Shown here in pieces: positions 32,201-46,000 of a stretch of 64,000 nucleotides of DNA. The stretch comes from Apis mellifera (taxonomy: Eukaryota; Arthropoda; Insecta; Hymenoptera; Apidae), in assembly GCF_003254395.2 (NCBI RefSeq), contig NC_037642.1, forward strand, positions 8,259,736 to 8,323,735. The letters run 5' to 3'. Every line of letters begins with the position of its first letter. Positions within the stretch are counted from its first letter, which is position 1. The translations under genes were made by a program, and so were the position numbers. The notes below the pieces were generated by a model. It had not been told where the DNA came from. It ran no database searches and saw nothing but the letters and a program-made list of their open reading frames with translations.

Positions 32201-35200
32201 AATTTGTCTAAAATCGCGTTACGTTGCGATCGAATGAAAATTCACGGATTCATCCTTCGATTTTAGATACGCGAGAATATTTCTGAATCATCTTTTCACG
32301 CACGATGACAACAACGTATTCGAATTCATTGCACGAGGTGTACTTTTCTCCTCGTACTTTTTTTCCCCGTCGAATCGTGACCAGACTCGATTAGCATTCG
32401 CGAGCTTGTGGCGATCGAGCAAACCCGGCTGCTCGGTTTGGAAAACAGGAAGCGGATTCGATACACCAAGACGGTAATTCGAGGGCGTCTGTTGGTCGTC
32501 GACTACTAGCCAGCCACGATAACAAATTGATAACGATTGACAAATCGTCGGGGAAGTGCATCTTTCAATTAACTTCGGGGCCGGATGGCGTGCGCAATTT
32601 CATTATCGTTTAAATTAGAGCGTACAAAGAGCGTACATAGGTTACTTGCTCGCGGCTTCGTTTATGGACCGATGCGTGTCTCTATTACCATAGTAATTTT
32701 ATCGTGACAATATATCTGACAATTATGTCGAATCGGCTCGAAAAATCTTGGAATCGTCTCGATCATTTTAATTTGCAAAGATTGCGTTCGTATGTTCTTC
32801 ACCTCTTCGACATCCTTATTTCTCTCCTGCAAATCCTTATTTATCCGATCGAACGAGATTGTTATAAATATTGTAACGGAGCTTTTTTCATTTTTGTCGT
32901 CGAATCCTTGTAATAATCGATCGAGTTCGAGATCGAGTCATTTCACATTTTCTGAAAAATCTTGGAAAGGTTCGAAAGTTTCTTCTGTATCTTATCCTAT
33001 CCGACGACTTCTCCGATCTGAGAAATGAGATCGTGCTTAAGTTTCTTTCTCCAACTTTTTAATTGAGCAGTTTTTTTGATTACCCAGTTGGTAATTTTTT
33101 CCAACTGGAAACTCTCGTGAATTCCTTTTTAAAGTAAGTGTTTCGTGGAATTCTATTCTCACCGTTTCGTTAAAGGAACCTCAAGGTAATCTTGTTGAAG
33201 AATTGAAATTATCTTTGAAAGAGGTTTTCGAGAAATTCTTCCCAAGTAGTAGTCTTTCCAAGACTACGCTGGTTTTTCATCCTTTTGAAACTACGCAATA
33301 TCGATCTCGCGAGTTTTCTCGAAACGACGAGTCATAAATTTATTTTCTTATCGCGGTGAAATAAGATGGAAAGATTTCGATAACTAGGGAAACAATGTCG
33401 CCTTCTTTCGATCGTTAGAACGAATGTCGAGGAGGGAACGATTAAAAAGCACGATGGAACGAAAGATTTCCTTCGATCTATCGCCAAGTCGCGTTTAAAT
33501 ACTCTGCGCGCGTTCATTACGTGTCGAGAAATTTTTTTTCATTTCAAAATACATTTTTCAATCGTATTCCCATCTTTGTCTCGTTCGAAGCAACGAGGGC
33601 GGACTTGCTTCAAGTTACTTTCAATTATGCTTATACGACCGACTTAATCCAAACTTTAGAAGGAAAGCAATTAGGTTAGATGGGCTGGTTTGATCGGCGG
33701 AAGTATTCCATTGCGTTGCGGTTATGACACGGAATGCATGCTCGTCGCTGTGACAAATGCGCGGAGAAACATTTTCTCTTAACGGTAAATTTACCATCAT
33801 CGATCTTTATTCTCGATAGACCGCGAATTTTTATTCGAAAAATCCGCCAAATTGTGTACCTATATACTTTGTGTCGCAACAATAGTTGCATTCGTGTAAA
33901 CTTTGATTTCTTTTTTTTATAAAGAACCGTGAAAAGAATTACTTTGTTTCACTGTTTATTGGAAAAATCTTTCGTTCGAAACCCAATCGATGTAACCGAT
34001 CCGAAAAGAAAGAAGAAGAAATAAGATCGATATGTAAATTGTTGGCATCGTTGCAATGCCAATTAACTCTAAAACTCTATTTGATACATGCCTCATAAAA
34101 TTCAAAAGATTTTAAGTTAATCAAAACTATTAATCTTCAAAATTAAAAATAAAAAGTAATTTTTATAAATCTTAATTATAAAGTGATTTATATCAATCAA
34201 TCATGAATATATTATTCTAGCTTTATGGTCTGGAATACTTGGTTCATCAATAAGACTAATTATTATTTCGTATAGAATTAAGATCCCCAGGATCATGAAT
34301 TAATAATCAGATCAGATTTACAATACAATTGTAACTAGACATGCATTTTAATAATTTTTTTTACCATTTTTAATTAGAGGATTTGGAAATTGGTTAATTC
34401 CTTTAATATTAGGTTCTCCAGATTTCCACGAATAAATAATATTAGATTTCTTCCACCTTCATTAATTATATTTTTATTAAGAAATTTATTTTATCCAAGG
34501 AACAGGATGAACAGTATATCAGCATATTTATATCATTCATCCCTTCTCTAGATTTTGCAATTTTTTTTCTTCAGGAATCTCATCAATTATAGGATCATCA
34601 AATATTTTATTGCCTGTTATATCAAAATTAAACTAACAATATCGATACAATTTGTTGCAGATTGAGCAACGCGTCCCAGCCAGCCATGCTAGTCTCGCCT
34701 AGTTTAGCGACCGTGATGATACTCGACGACGATCACAGCGGCGTGTTCGGGTTCCCCGAAAGGGATATGGAGCTGGTGGAGAGCGTTGGCCAGTATCCTT
34801 TGCGAGTGATGAGATACAGCGGGGCGAGGGGGCGCGTGGTCGTCCCTTATCGCACCATCGAGGGTACAGCTAAGCCTGGAAAGCAGTACATGCATACAGA
34901 GAGCTCCCTCACCTTCGAGGACAATCAGACCGAGTAAGTGCGATTAATATTACAACTTTTTCCCTTTTTTTCTAAGAATTTAAACAATTCGTCAAACTTC
35001 GCCCATCCGTTGTGTACAATTTGTCAAAGGGGAGAGAAGATGAAAGTGAAACGGTTTATATTTATGGATAATTAATCGATCGATCAACGCATCCGGCTCG
35101 AGGGTGAAGAACGTGGACTCGAAGTTTAGGGGATGAATTTCGAATTTGCCCCCCTCGTGGACACGAGGCAGATTTATCGGCGACCTTAATTGGTTTCTCA

Positions 35201-38200
35201 ACCGGCGGCCGTTCCGTAAAGAGCTTTAGATTAGGTAATTTTAGGGGGCGATAGGCTAGTTATTAAGCTGCGCTTTTTTTTTTTTTTTTTTTATATAGGA
35301 CGAGCGTGGCATTCCATTTTTGGAATGCCACACGATGAACGCGTGGAAAGATAGGGAAAGCGCGTGGAAATTTATTCTTGGCCTTAATCGAATTTTCTAG
35401 CGTGATGGAGCAGTGGTGGCGCGTTTTTATCGAGCGATCTTATCTCACGCGATTCCAATTTAAAAATTATGCTTATGCATCTTCGAGTGTCGATTATTAT
35501 TATTATTATTATTGTTCATCTCGACTCGGATCGGAAAAATTTGATCTCGCTTCCTGATATTTTCAGCTTTCGTGATGCTTTGCAATAGCACGAATGAAAG
35601 TTGACGGAAATAACAGAACTCGAAACGAAAGTCGAGTTTCGAAAGCGTGTGGAAAAGTTATCGGGAAACGGTTATATTTTCCCAGGAAATTCTTTCTTCG
35701 ATCGCGTCGCTTTTTTTTTCTCTTGCAACGAATACGATTGTAATGCAATAATCGGAGGAGGAAAGAACGATTGGAAGGATGATCGATAATCGTGCACCGT
35801 ACGGAAGGTAACAATAAGCCTATAGAATCGAGAGGCGAGGTAACGCTCGGATATTATGCATCGAGTCGCGGATTAATGGAATTTAAAGCTGGTTGGCCGG
35901 CTCGATCGAATAAATTAAACCGAAGCTCGACGGGCTGAGGGTATAAACGCGGCGATGTATAATATCAAGGAGCGGCTGTTTCGTCGCGTTCGAATCGATT
36001 GTTATCGTATTCCTGGTTCGTCGATTATTATCAATCGTCGGAATCGCGAATAATTGGAGCGTGGAAGGGCGCTCGAGGGCTCGTTATTGCATTTTAAAAA
36101 GCATTTACCCACCACGCATTCGAATAAATTGCGGGTAAGAAATTCTTGCGGGAAATATATCGGGAATTATTTGATTTGTTTTCGATTTGTTAACAACTTC
36201 AGTGTTAACTGAACGAATGAAAAGTATTGAAAAATTATTTGGGTAACACCCTCGGTCGTTGCGTCTGATCTGCGACGTCCTTGTTCTACTTGGACATTTT
36301 CCTTAATCGAAACGATATTTTTCTCTTTTTCTTTTTCCTGCGCGATATCATAACGGAAAAGAATAGAAAAGAAAATAGTAGTAGGTTAAATCTGATTTTC
36401 AAAGTAGGGAATACGCGATCTCGTTTCTAATTCTATGTTCCAATAGCCTATTTCCAGTAATCCCCGAGAAAGATCCCCCCAATTCTTGGAAAGTTTTTTC
36501 TAAATTCACAGGAGCACTTTACGAAAACTTTCTAAATTTATTTCGAATACAACTAGCTTCGAGAATAATAGTTTGGAAAAGCGGGATTCGCAAAGTTCAC
36601 GTTCGAGTGGAAGGATTCTTGGGGAGGATATTTTACACGCGAGTTCGTTTTCGAATCAACGTCACTTTCGTCGATCAATTATCGATGAAATATGTTCTTG
36701 TAAGCACCGATCAAGAACTCTTCGAGTCTGACTTATAACCCTCCTCATTCTTCTACTTCTAACTCCAATTCTCAAAACTTGCAAGCTTCCTAAATTTACT
36801 TCTCCTACTACTCTATTAATTGAGAATATATTCGCGGAAAACAATAGCCACAAGAAAAATGCTGCCGTAAAAAATTGATCGAGAAATTTCGGGATTCGAC
36901 TTCAATCCGCCAATCAGCTTAACGAACCCCGTCCCTCCCGCAGATGGAACGTAATCGAGGAGGGAAATTAGAGAGGGAAAGCACGAAGAAATCGAGGCCA
37001 GTAGGCAACGATAATAAGGGATCGGTTTTAGCTGAATCGTGGTCACGCGCGACCCCATCTCACTTTTTACGACCCCATTAATTCCCTTGCGTTCTTTCGA
37101 TCGTTGTTCTCCTTTCCACGCCAAGATTCGAGAGTCACGATAGAACCACCACCACCACGGAGTGGCCTCCCTCCGTCTATGGGTGAATTACTTTTAGCCA
37201 AGAAACTACACCCGGCATTACTTATCTTGCCGGAAGAAGGTGGCTTTTCTACTTCTCGAGAGAAACGAATCGTTTCCGGGTTGTGTGACGATGCAAGTGA
37301 TCGACACGAATCGGCCTCTCCTTTCCGATAGACTTCGCAGAATTTTCCATTAAATTTCTCATCGATTATCAAAGATCGATATCGATGGATTTTTTTCTTC
37401 CAATTTCTAATTTCTCGGTAATGATTCTGAAAACTTTATTCAACTCCGTAGGAAATCGTATCGAATTCGGTCGATCATCAAAGAATGTTCCAGTCTCGAA
37501 GAAATTTAAATTTAATTTTAATTTTTCGTCGAATATTGCGTTCCTTTCGATCCGTGTAAAGGAGACTTCGAGAAAAACCATTCGAAGATAATTTCGAAAT
37601 ATCACAAGTTTGCTTTTAACATCGAATTCGACAAAGAGGAACAAAGGCAACGCGTATAAACGCTCGAGTCTTATCGTATAAAAATTACTCGAGGATTCAA
37701 TTCGAAATATTCAACAACTTTTTGAATATTCGTAACATTGGCGAAAAAAATAGGTGGAAAGAATAGGAATGTTGCTTGGTACGAGTTTTTCTTTTTCCCT
37801 CTCATTTAACAAGAGCGAGCTTGGCCGATTTTCGTCGGATCCTCGACGATTGTGATCTCGATGCACAATAGCCGAAAGAACACGAAGAACGAGGAGGCGG
37901 TATTTACGAAATATCCGGAGAATTTCACGGGTCCAGAATAAACTGGGAACGGGGGGAGGGGAAGCGGTGCGAATGGCGCGGAGATTCGTTTCATTTCTGT
38001 GAGTTGCGTTTTCCCGAGTTTTCGCTCGCAGTTTTTCGCAGGGAGAGTTGGGCGCGATGAAACACGAAACTCAACTCGTCATCGCGACGCTTGTCCCGCC
38101 GCGAGATGGAATTTTCTGTTCGAGACAAATGACTCTCGTCTCTTTCGAAGAACGCGGCGGAAAAGTCGAGGAAGAAGCGGAATAGAATGGTGGAGGGTTT

Positions 38201-40044
38201 CTTATTCTCGATACACGATATCGTGTTCGTTTCCCCCTTTTTTCCTATCTCTCTCTCTATCTCGAGATGTTGTTTGTTGACGGAAAAGTTTCTTCCTTGC
38301 GTTTCTTTCTTCCATCGTCCCGAATAAGAACTAATTATAGTATGTCAAGTATAATATTAAAAGAATTGGAAGAATTTGTAACAAAAATTTTGGACTTCTT
38401 GATTTCATTTCCCGCGAATCCGTCATTTTGTCGAAGAAAATTTAAATTTATAGGTGGGAAAGATCTTTTGAAACAATTCCACGGGTCGAATTTTGCGAAA
38501 TCTCTTTTAAATAAATGGATGAATATCGAAAGAAAATACGACGGTGATAATTCGATGTTGACGTTCTCGGTATTTATAGAGCGGATAAGCGACGATAATA
38601 TTGATAATACAAGAAAGGGAGAGAGAAACGAAGGGAAAGGGAGAAGATGGAGAGCCATTGAACAAATAAAAAAAAAAAAAAAAAAAAAAAAAAAGCGCGA
38701 GTCTGTAAGTGGACTAATAGAGGGGCGGGAAGCCCGTAAAATGCGGCATGTTACACCCCTGCGCGCCCTTCGTTCCCCTGGCAAGCCTGTTAACTTCTCA
38801 AGTGCTAAACACCCTCGTATCTCGGCTGCTTCCAATCTTTTTCCACGTAAAAATATACTCCTGTTTGCCCTGTCTGAAAAATCAAGCGATTTTTTTCTCG
38901 AGACGGGAGGAAAAGGAGGAAAATTTCTGTATTTTTCTTTCCTTTTTTCCTTTTCCTTCCTTTTCTCCCCGAAGGGGTCATCTTATCTCGGACTTGTGCA
39001 AACGCTATACTAGAATTTCCTGAAAATTAACAAATGAAATAATATATTGTATCGAACGTTTCACGGTCACGTTCTTCCCTGAATCGAGTTTACGAGGCCA
39101 CCGGTGTTATATTATCCCGATGAAAGCTCGAGCCTTTAAAAGCACGTCTACATCTTCTACGGGATAGAGAATCTGTCGATAAGTTTGCATCTTTCAAACT
39201 GATAGATCTAGTCGGTCCCTCAATAATACTCGAAGAATTTCGAAGATCGATGTTAATGGAAATTATATCCTCAACTCTTCCTCTCTTCCTCGTTTCTTCG
39301 ATATCGATTATATTTCCAAATCCTCGTTCAGATATTCGAAATTCGAAATTTCATTCGCGATTTGTCCGAAATAAATCGTAGAAGAAAGTCGATTCTTGCT
39401 TGTTGGAAAGTTAGAAGATCGATAAGAGAGAGATGGCGAAAGTAAGAAAGGGGGCGAATTTCTTCTTCGAAATATCGTCGCACGCGCGATTTTTCAACCA
39501 GAAACTTGTTTTCCATTCCTGAAACTTTGATCCATTTAACGGCCATTCGATTTTTATCCGTCGAGAATAGATGAAGGAGGGGGAGAAAAAAAACGCAATT
39601 ACTCGACCGTTCAAATATTTACCGAACGACGAAACCGGGGAGGAGGAGGAGGATTCCGCGTCAAATCGTGGTTGATTTCGGTAGGGATTGGTTCCAGATG
39701 CTACAGTTGGTTCGTGGAACAGCTTTGTTGTTCCAGATGCGATAAATCAACGTCTCAGGACCAATTCCAATTCTCCTATCCCCGATTCGACGACTTTCTG
39801 GAATTTGCAATTATCCGGAAACGCGAGCGTGTGAATTACCATTGGACGGATAGGAATCGAAAGATCGTGTAAATTGTATGTACACTTTCGCCTTCTTTTT
39901 AATTGAATAGCGTGCAGAAATTATTGAATTATTTCCTCGAAAGACAAATTTTATTCTTCTTCTTCGATTAATTCATTGTAACGTTACGTAATGAAGAGTA
40001 TAATTATTTTACAAATTTTGATAAGGGAATATCAACAAGGGATA

Positions 40045-40095
<51 letters not shown>

Positions 40096-43000
40096 ATTGT
40101 GACGTAGTTATGAAAGTTATTTAAAAAAAAAAAAAGGAATTTCGTTAAATTTTTTCTAATTATCGTTTTTTTCCCCTCTTTCGTCAAGAGGTTATTTTAC
40201 ACGTACTATTAATTTTCATAAAAGTTTAACGAAACTTTTTTTATCATATTTATAAAATTATAATCGCGTAAAAGTGTTGTTAAACACGAAATGCAATATC
40301 TCCTAATCAATCGCATACATAACTGCATTGATATGCAAATGGTTTTCGTAACCGTTGTTGTATAATCAACGTGTGCCTTCGTTACCGGCCTCATTATTTC
40401 ATAGTTATTATCTAAATGATCCCACAATAATTTAAATTACCTAATTCCCTGCTATTACATTATTATTAAACACGTTATCGTTTAATGATAAATTTATAAT
40501 GCACGTCGATCGAAAGAAAATACATTTACTTGAAGAGAAGAGACGTGTTTCGGAGAAAGAGATTGAGAAGAAAGAAAATCTTCGATAGAATTTGTTTCTC
40601 AGTCTCGGATCAGAACTATTCGTTCGCGCATCGAAACAGAGTCACGAGAAAATTGCGAAATCGACTCGCGTCGATGTTTCACGGAACCGTGAAGAGGAAG
40701 GAAGGAGGGAAGAAAGGAAGGAAGATTCTTGGGACGACGTCGACGCTCGTTAAGAGGCTTTGGAATCGGTGAACTTGGTCGACGTTTCCGTCGATCGCGG
40801 GACGAAAACTCGGCCGAAAACTCGAACGTCCCCGAAGTCGAGAGTCGGAAGTCGAGAAATTCCATTGAATGGAAGGAACTTTTCCCCGTTCTCTCATCGA
40901 TTCACGAATTTGAAACTCGTCACTCGAAACTACTTATCTCTCCTTCCCCCGCAGATAAGATAATTCGGCCAATTCACGCGGAGCTTAGAAAAATTCGAGT
41001 CGACTTTTTAAATTATATTTTTCGACTTTTAAACTCGATCCCTTGATGGAAATGTTCGGTCGACCGTGAAAGTGTCCCATTTTCTACTTTTACGTATTTT
41101 GTCGTCGGGAATCTAATCGAGCAGTATCGATCGTTAACAAGGATGCAAAGATAGAACGATTGGAAGGTTAAGAAAAGTGTGTCAATTTCAAATGGATCGT
41201 CGTGCGTGTACATAAGCGGTTATAGCGTTGAAATGGAAACTTGGAAAGTGTCGGTACAGTATCAACCAAGAATTTTTCCACTCATTTTACCAGATTGAAA
41301 GCCACATCTGTGAAACTATTTTCTACGATACATGAGAATCTTTCAAAGAAGATCTAAAGACTTTCAACGATAATCACGTGCGATTCCGTGTGATTCTGAA
41401 AGCCTCGAATCTCTGACGATGTATAATAAACATCTTTTCCTTATATTACGTATAAAACTGAAAAATATCGGAGTCGCGTGAAACACGATACGTAGAAGAA
41501 AATCCTCTAAGGTTACATAAATTCCAAGAAGTTAATACAGCGTTCATGGATGTGATAGGATCGGAAGATGGAGCGAATCATCATCCATCACGAATCGTAT
41601 TTCTCGTAGATATTTCACCACTGTTCGACCGTCCTCGTGACGACATTCTTCGCGCGTTCGAATACCAAGTGCGTGGATGGTGGTTGAAAAAAGGGGATTG
41701 TGGATCATAACGGAGGTTAAGATTGATCGATGAACACACACACGTACATACACTGGATACGCCCACGATTCTCTCTCTCTCTGTCTCTGCGTATCCATCT
41801 CCACCCTTCTTCATCCTCCTCCACGATCACACGTCCCAAATTTACGAGCGACCCGACCATAATTTTCCACGGTTTTGCGGAATGACTTTGATCGTTTAGG
41901 AATAAGAATCCTCGCTCTCTCGCCGCAAATCATGATTTTCGAAATTTTAAAGGATTCTGTTCCACGAAGAAAGATCTCGACGAGTTATTATTCTTTATTA
42001 TTATTGTTTTTTTTTTTCACTCATTGGTATTCGTGTTTGAGATTCGTTGATTGAAGAAGATGGAAGAGAGGTTTCTTTAATCGAAGAGTAAATATTCCAT
42101 CCTTGGCCAAACATCCATTCGCGTTAGATGTTTCGTTGAAGCTTGATGCACGAGGCACGAACAAAAAGTTGAGGCAATGATTCGCTCGATTCGTTTTAGT
42201 ATCCCTTTAGTATTGAATTTGGAGAACTTTTGAACGAAATATTTTCCAATATTCTTTTAAATTATCCTAATCGAACTTCTTAAGTTTAAGTTTTCTTACT
42301 TTACTGCTGTTATTAATTTTAAATATTCAGAATTAATGAAAAATTTCGTCTGAAGAATTCGAATTCGTCGAAGTTCTATTTGGATTTTTCCACGATTGAA
42401 CGAGGAAGATTGAACCGCTTTAAAACGTATTACGTATATAATCACTGTTTTCCAATCGAGCGGGGAAACACGGGAGAGTGTATTTTTCGTATTGCCACGT
42501 AACAACCGCCGTTCGAGTTTTTAAAGCCGGAAAGAGCGGGTTTCTCCTGTGCCGTGAAAGGGGCAAGAAGGTGGAGGGAGAGAGAAATGAAAGCGAACGA
42601 CCCACCTCTAAAACGTCAGCGTGAATGCTGACTTAAGCGGCTTGCGAGAGAGGTTGCCCTGCGGATGGAAATATGAAATAACTATGACCAAGCTCGCGGT
42701 GCTCGCGGAATGAGCGTAATATCGCCCCCAGGATCCTGATGGGATTATCTTCTCGCGTATTTTTTATTATTAGAGAGAGTGATGATCGAGAGAGGGTAAA
42801 ATTTGCCTCCCCGTCGTTGAAATATCCCGTCGGTGAAAATTCGTAAGCAATTGAATAACGAATAATTGGACGAATGAACGCGTTGTTGAAATGGAAACCG
42901 TGGAAAATCGCGGGATTAATTTCGATCCTAACGAAATATTTTAGGATTTTGTTGTTAGGTAATAAACGTCGCGTGTTATTGAAAATCCTATAATATATAT

Positions 43001-46000
43001 ATCTCGAGGTGTAAATGGGCGCACTGTAATTGGCTCACTCGTGACGGATGTAATTGCCGCGACGTTAATTTTAATCGTTTAAAAAAACGAAAGAAAAATT
43101 CACACGCGACGAAAAAACACTTCGATTGCACGACGATAATTGGACGACGAGCAAAATGAAAAGGTTCATTCTTCGATCGAAGAGGAAAAAATAGAAATGA
43201 AAGATAAAAACCGGCAACTTCTCGAGTCTTGTCAATTCGTTAATTTTTCCCTTTCGATTGTTTCCTTCCCTCGCATTTCTTCCATACACACACACACACA
43301 CACATATGCGCGTAACTTGTCGTACGTACAAACCGGTGCACTTTCGCAAGCATATCCGATTGCACGTGGAATTAGTCTCTTTGGGATATCGGTTGTCAGT
43401 CTCGTTGTTCCCATCCAACGATCTAATTTTCCCGCGAAAATCGATATCGCACGAACGACGAGGAGGCATGTTGTCGCCAAACCCTCTTCTCTCTTCGTAG
43501 CCCAGACACGAACGATTATTGCAAATTCTGCCGGATTTATCGCTCTCGATGCGCTGCCTAGTTGCTCCACCTTTTCGAGTAGCGGATTATCGTGGATATT
43601 TCACGGTAATCTCGCTATTTGCATAATCGAACGTGCAACTTTTCGAGAATCTCCATGTCCTCGCGGCCGAAATATAACATTGGAGAAGAGGGGGAGGAGG
43701 CATCCGTTCGTTGGACGGAATTCGCGCGGATTCATTCGAATTATTCGAGTGGTGGAAAAATTTCGGATGGGTTGTAAGGGGTGGGAAGTAGAAAAAGAAA
43801 AGAAAAAAAAAGACGAAGGGGACGACGAGGCGAATACGTTACACGACGTATTATACGTAGGTGGCCTATCGCTTGTATGGATTGATAAATCCATACTGTG
43901 AAAAAGCGACAGACGGACGGACTTTTATGCCTGGATGACAGCCGTTTCGATATTCAACGTCGACCACTTTTCCCTAGAATGCCGCTTTATCGTCTCTTCT
44001 ACGTGTCTTCTGTGTATGTTCGAACCATTTGCCACGTGTACTCGCATATTTTTTACTTCTCTCATCCTCGAAAACTCGATGATGGATACGATCGAATCCC
44101 TCAACTTCGCGATTTTTTGAACGCGGTTTCTAAAGATATCCTCTTTTCTTTTTCTTTCTTTTTTTTGGAATAAAAATTGTTCCCGAAACTTGCCAGAAAC
44201 TGGGCAAAAATATTTTCCAAAGTTTCAAACGCAATTGTCGCGATAAGAGCGACCGTTCGTGGTCGTTCTAATTTTCTAGAAAATTCCAAACTCAGAAATG
44301 ATCGCAGGTATCGATATTTTTATTCGGTGCTCGAGTTGGCAAAGTTGCGCGTTTAAAAACAGAGTGGAAAGTTTCGTAAACGAAGGGAAAGAAACGAGAT
44401 TTTCTATTGGAAAGTTGTTTTTTCCATCTGGGGAGGGGAGGGGATCTATTGAAACGTGTATAAAAATAGGGAGCGCGAAAGTCGCGGTGTGGGAATAGCG
44501 ATAATGCTGTGCAAGTTGGCAATTGGAAATCGGACGGAGAGGGAGGGAGGGAGGGCGTTGGAGAAGCGTCGAAAGAGAGGGATGTCGCGATATTACGTTA
44601 TTTACCTTTTCGTCGCGTCTCCGTAGGCGAAAGTGCTTTTATAAATGCCGTGACAACCCCTCGGAAGCACTTGATTGCCGGAGGGTGGGCGTTTTGCACG
44701 CTTGAAAAGGGCGTGGTGTCGCTGTGATCGTTTATCCGTGATCCTGTTATGAATATAAAAGCTCGTTAATTGGATTCGGTCGTTTAATCGTAATTGTTGC
44801 GATTCGTTGACGAGTGCGTGGCCAACGAACGATTTTAAAGAGGAGAACTTAATGCGCGTCACCTCCTCTCCCGCCCTTAATTATACACGATTATCTCGTT
44901 GCAACTGTTTATTTGAAACAAAAAAATCATATACAACGAATCTCGCGTTTCGTTTATATTTTCGTCAATAACGTATCAAAGTAGCCGATAATAAAACAAA
45001 ATAATTTAATTCCTTTCGATCGATGTATCCAATCCTATTATTACGCCATTACTTATCAATTTTTTTTTTCGTTCCAGAAATTTGGACAACGATACCTTTT
45101 TCCCCAATCGAGCTTTAATTATTCAAAGGGTTGAAAAAATCGAGTTACTCGATGCTATTATAGCGTGCCGGATTCCAGTTGATAGAATTTATTATTAACA
45201 TGCGTTTATTAATTAACCATTTAATAATTCCGCGTGTCGATCGTTCGTTAAAAGCGCAGCGAAAGTGCGCGCGACTTTTACGAGCAAACGTCGATTTCCT
45301 CTTCGATCGTGGGTAAAAAAAGGAATCACGCTGTCGTGCAAACGTGAGAAAAAAAAGAAAGGAAAATTGGAGTTGAAAATATTCTTCTAATTTCTTTAGA
45401 AAAGAAAAAGTGGAAATCCTCGACGATTTGACGCGAAGAAGATCTCTTCGGAATGGGAAACGGTGAGGAGCGAGCGATTCGCTGGGTGTTGAATAATTCG
45501 GGTGAAACTTTGCCTTCCAGTCCATAATCCCGATCTTGGCTGGAAGTCACGTTTAAAATTTCAAAATTTCGCGGCGAGCTGATAGGCCAGACGGGGGGAG
45601 GGGAAGGCGTGGAACCAGCTGGTACTTATGCACCGTTTTCAAAGCGGATAAATTACAATCGCGGTCTGCCATTGTGAGGATTCTCCCCGATCTCTCTCTC
45701 TCTCTCTCTTTTGCCTGGAAACTCGTTAATTTCTGAAAACCGAACTTGGCCGGACGAAATTTCAATGTTGAATATTCTCGAATGTTAATTAATCTCTCTT
45801 CTTTGGAGTGTCTTTTTCGTAGAATCGAATATGGTTCGTTGTTCGATCTCAATTGTTAAAAACTTTATGAATTCCAGTGTTGAAGAAAGGAATCTCTTAA
45901 CATTAATTTCCAATCTTTATTTCCTTGCGACAAGAAATTTTGCATTTTCCTATGAATTTTTGTTGTAATAATTTTTGCTGATAATGTTTGATCATCGAAC

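Larger units (their letters stand above)
30622..34660 (+). other. Calx intron 1 (4.0 kb)
   Basis: Donor GTCCGA after TTAG, acceptor TTTGTTGCAG. The first 3.4 kb is CpG-containing intronic DNA with no supported exon. It has short perfect hairpins at 33084-33108 (CCAGTTGG/CCAACTGG) and 33249-33267 (GTAGTCTT/AAGACTAC). The last 0.55 kb is a mitochondrial insertion. A CTAAC branch-site match lies at about 34633-34637. Confidence 0.75.

Noticed and set aside
34106..34173. A functional nuclear tRNA gene
   Set aside because: The anticodon TCA decodes UGA only under the mitochondrial code, and the adjacent cox1 fragment shows it is a transferred mitochondrial segment.
38267..39013. 248-codon plus-strand frame in Calx intron 2
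   Set aside because: Contains a run of Lys from a 25-base A tract and Phe/Ser-rich low complexity; no recognisable domain.
43140..43901. 253-codon plus-strand frame in Calx intron 2
   Set aside because: It runs through a (CA)n microsatellite and poly-Lys codons, shows no domain or splice logic, and is expected in stop-poor intronic DNA.
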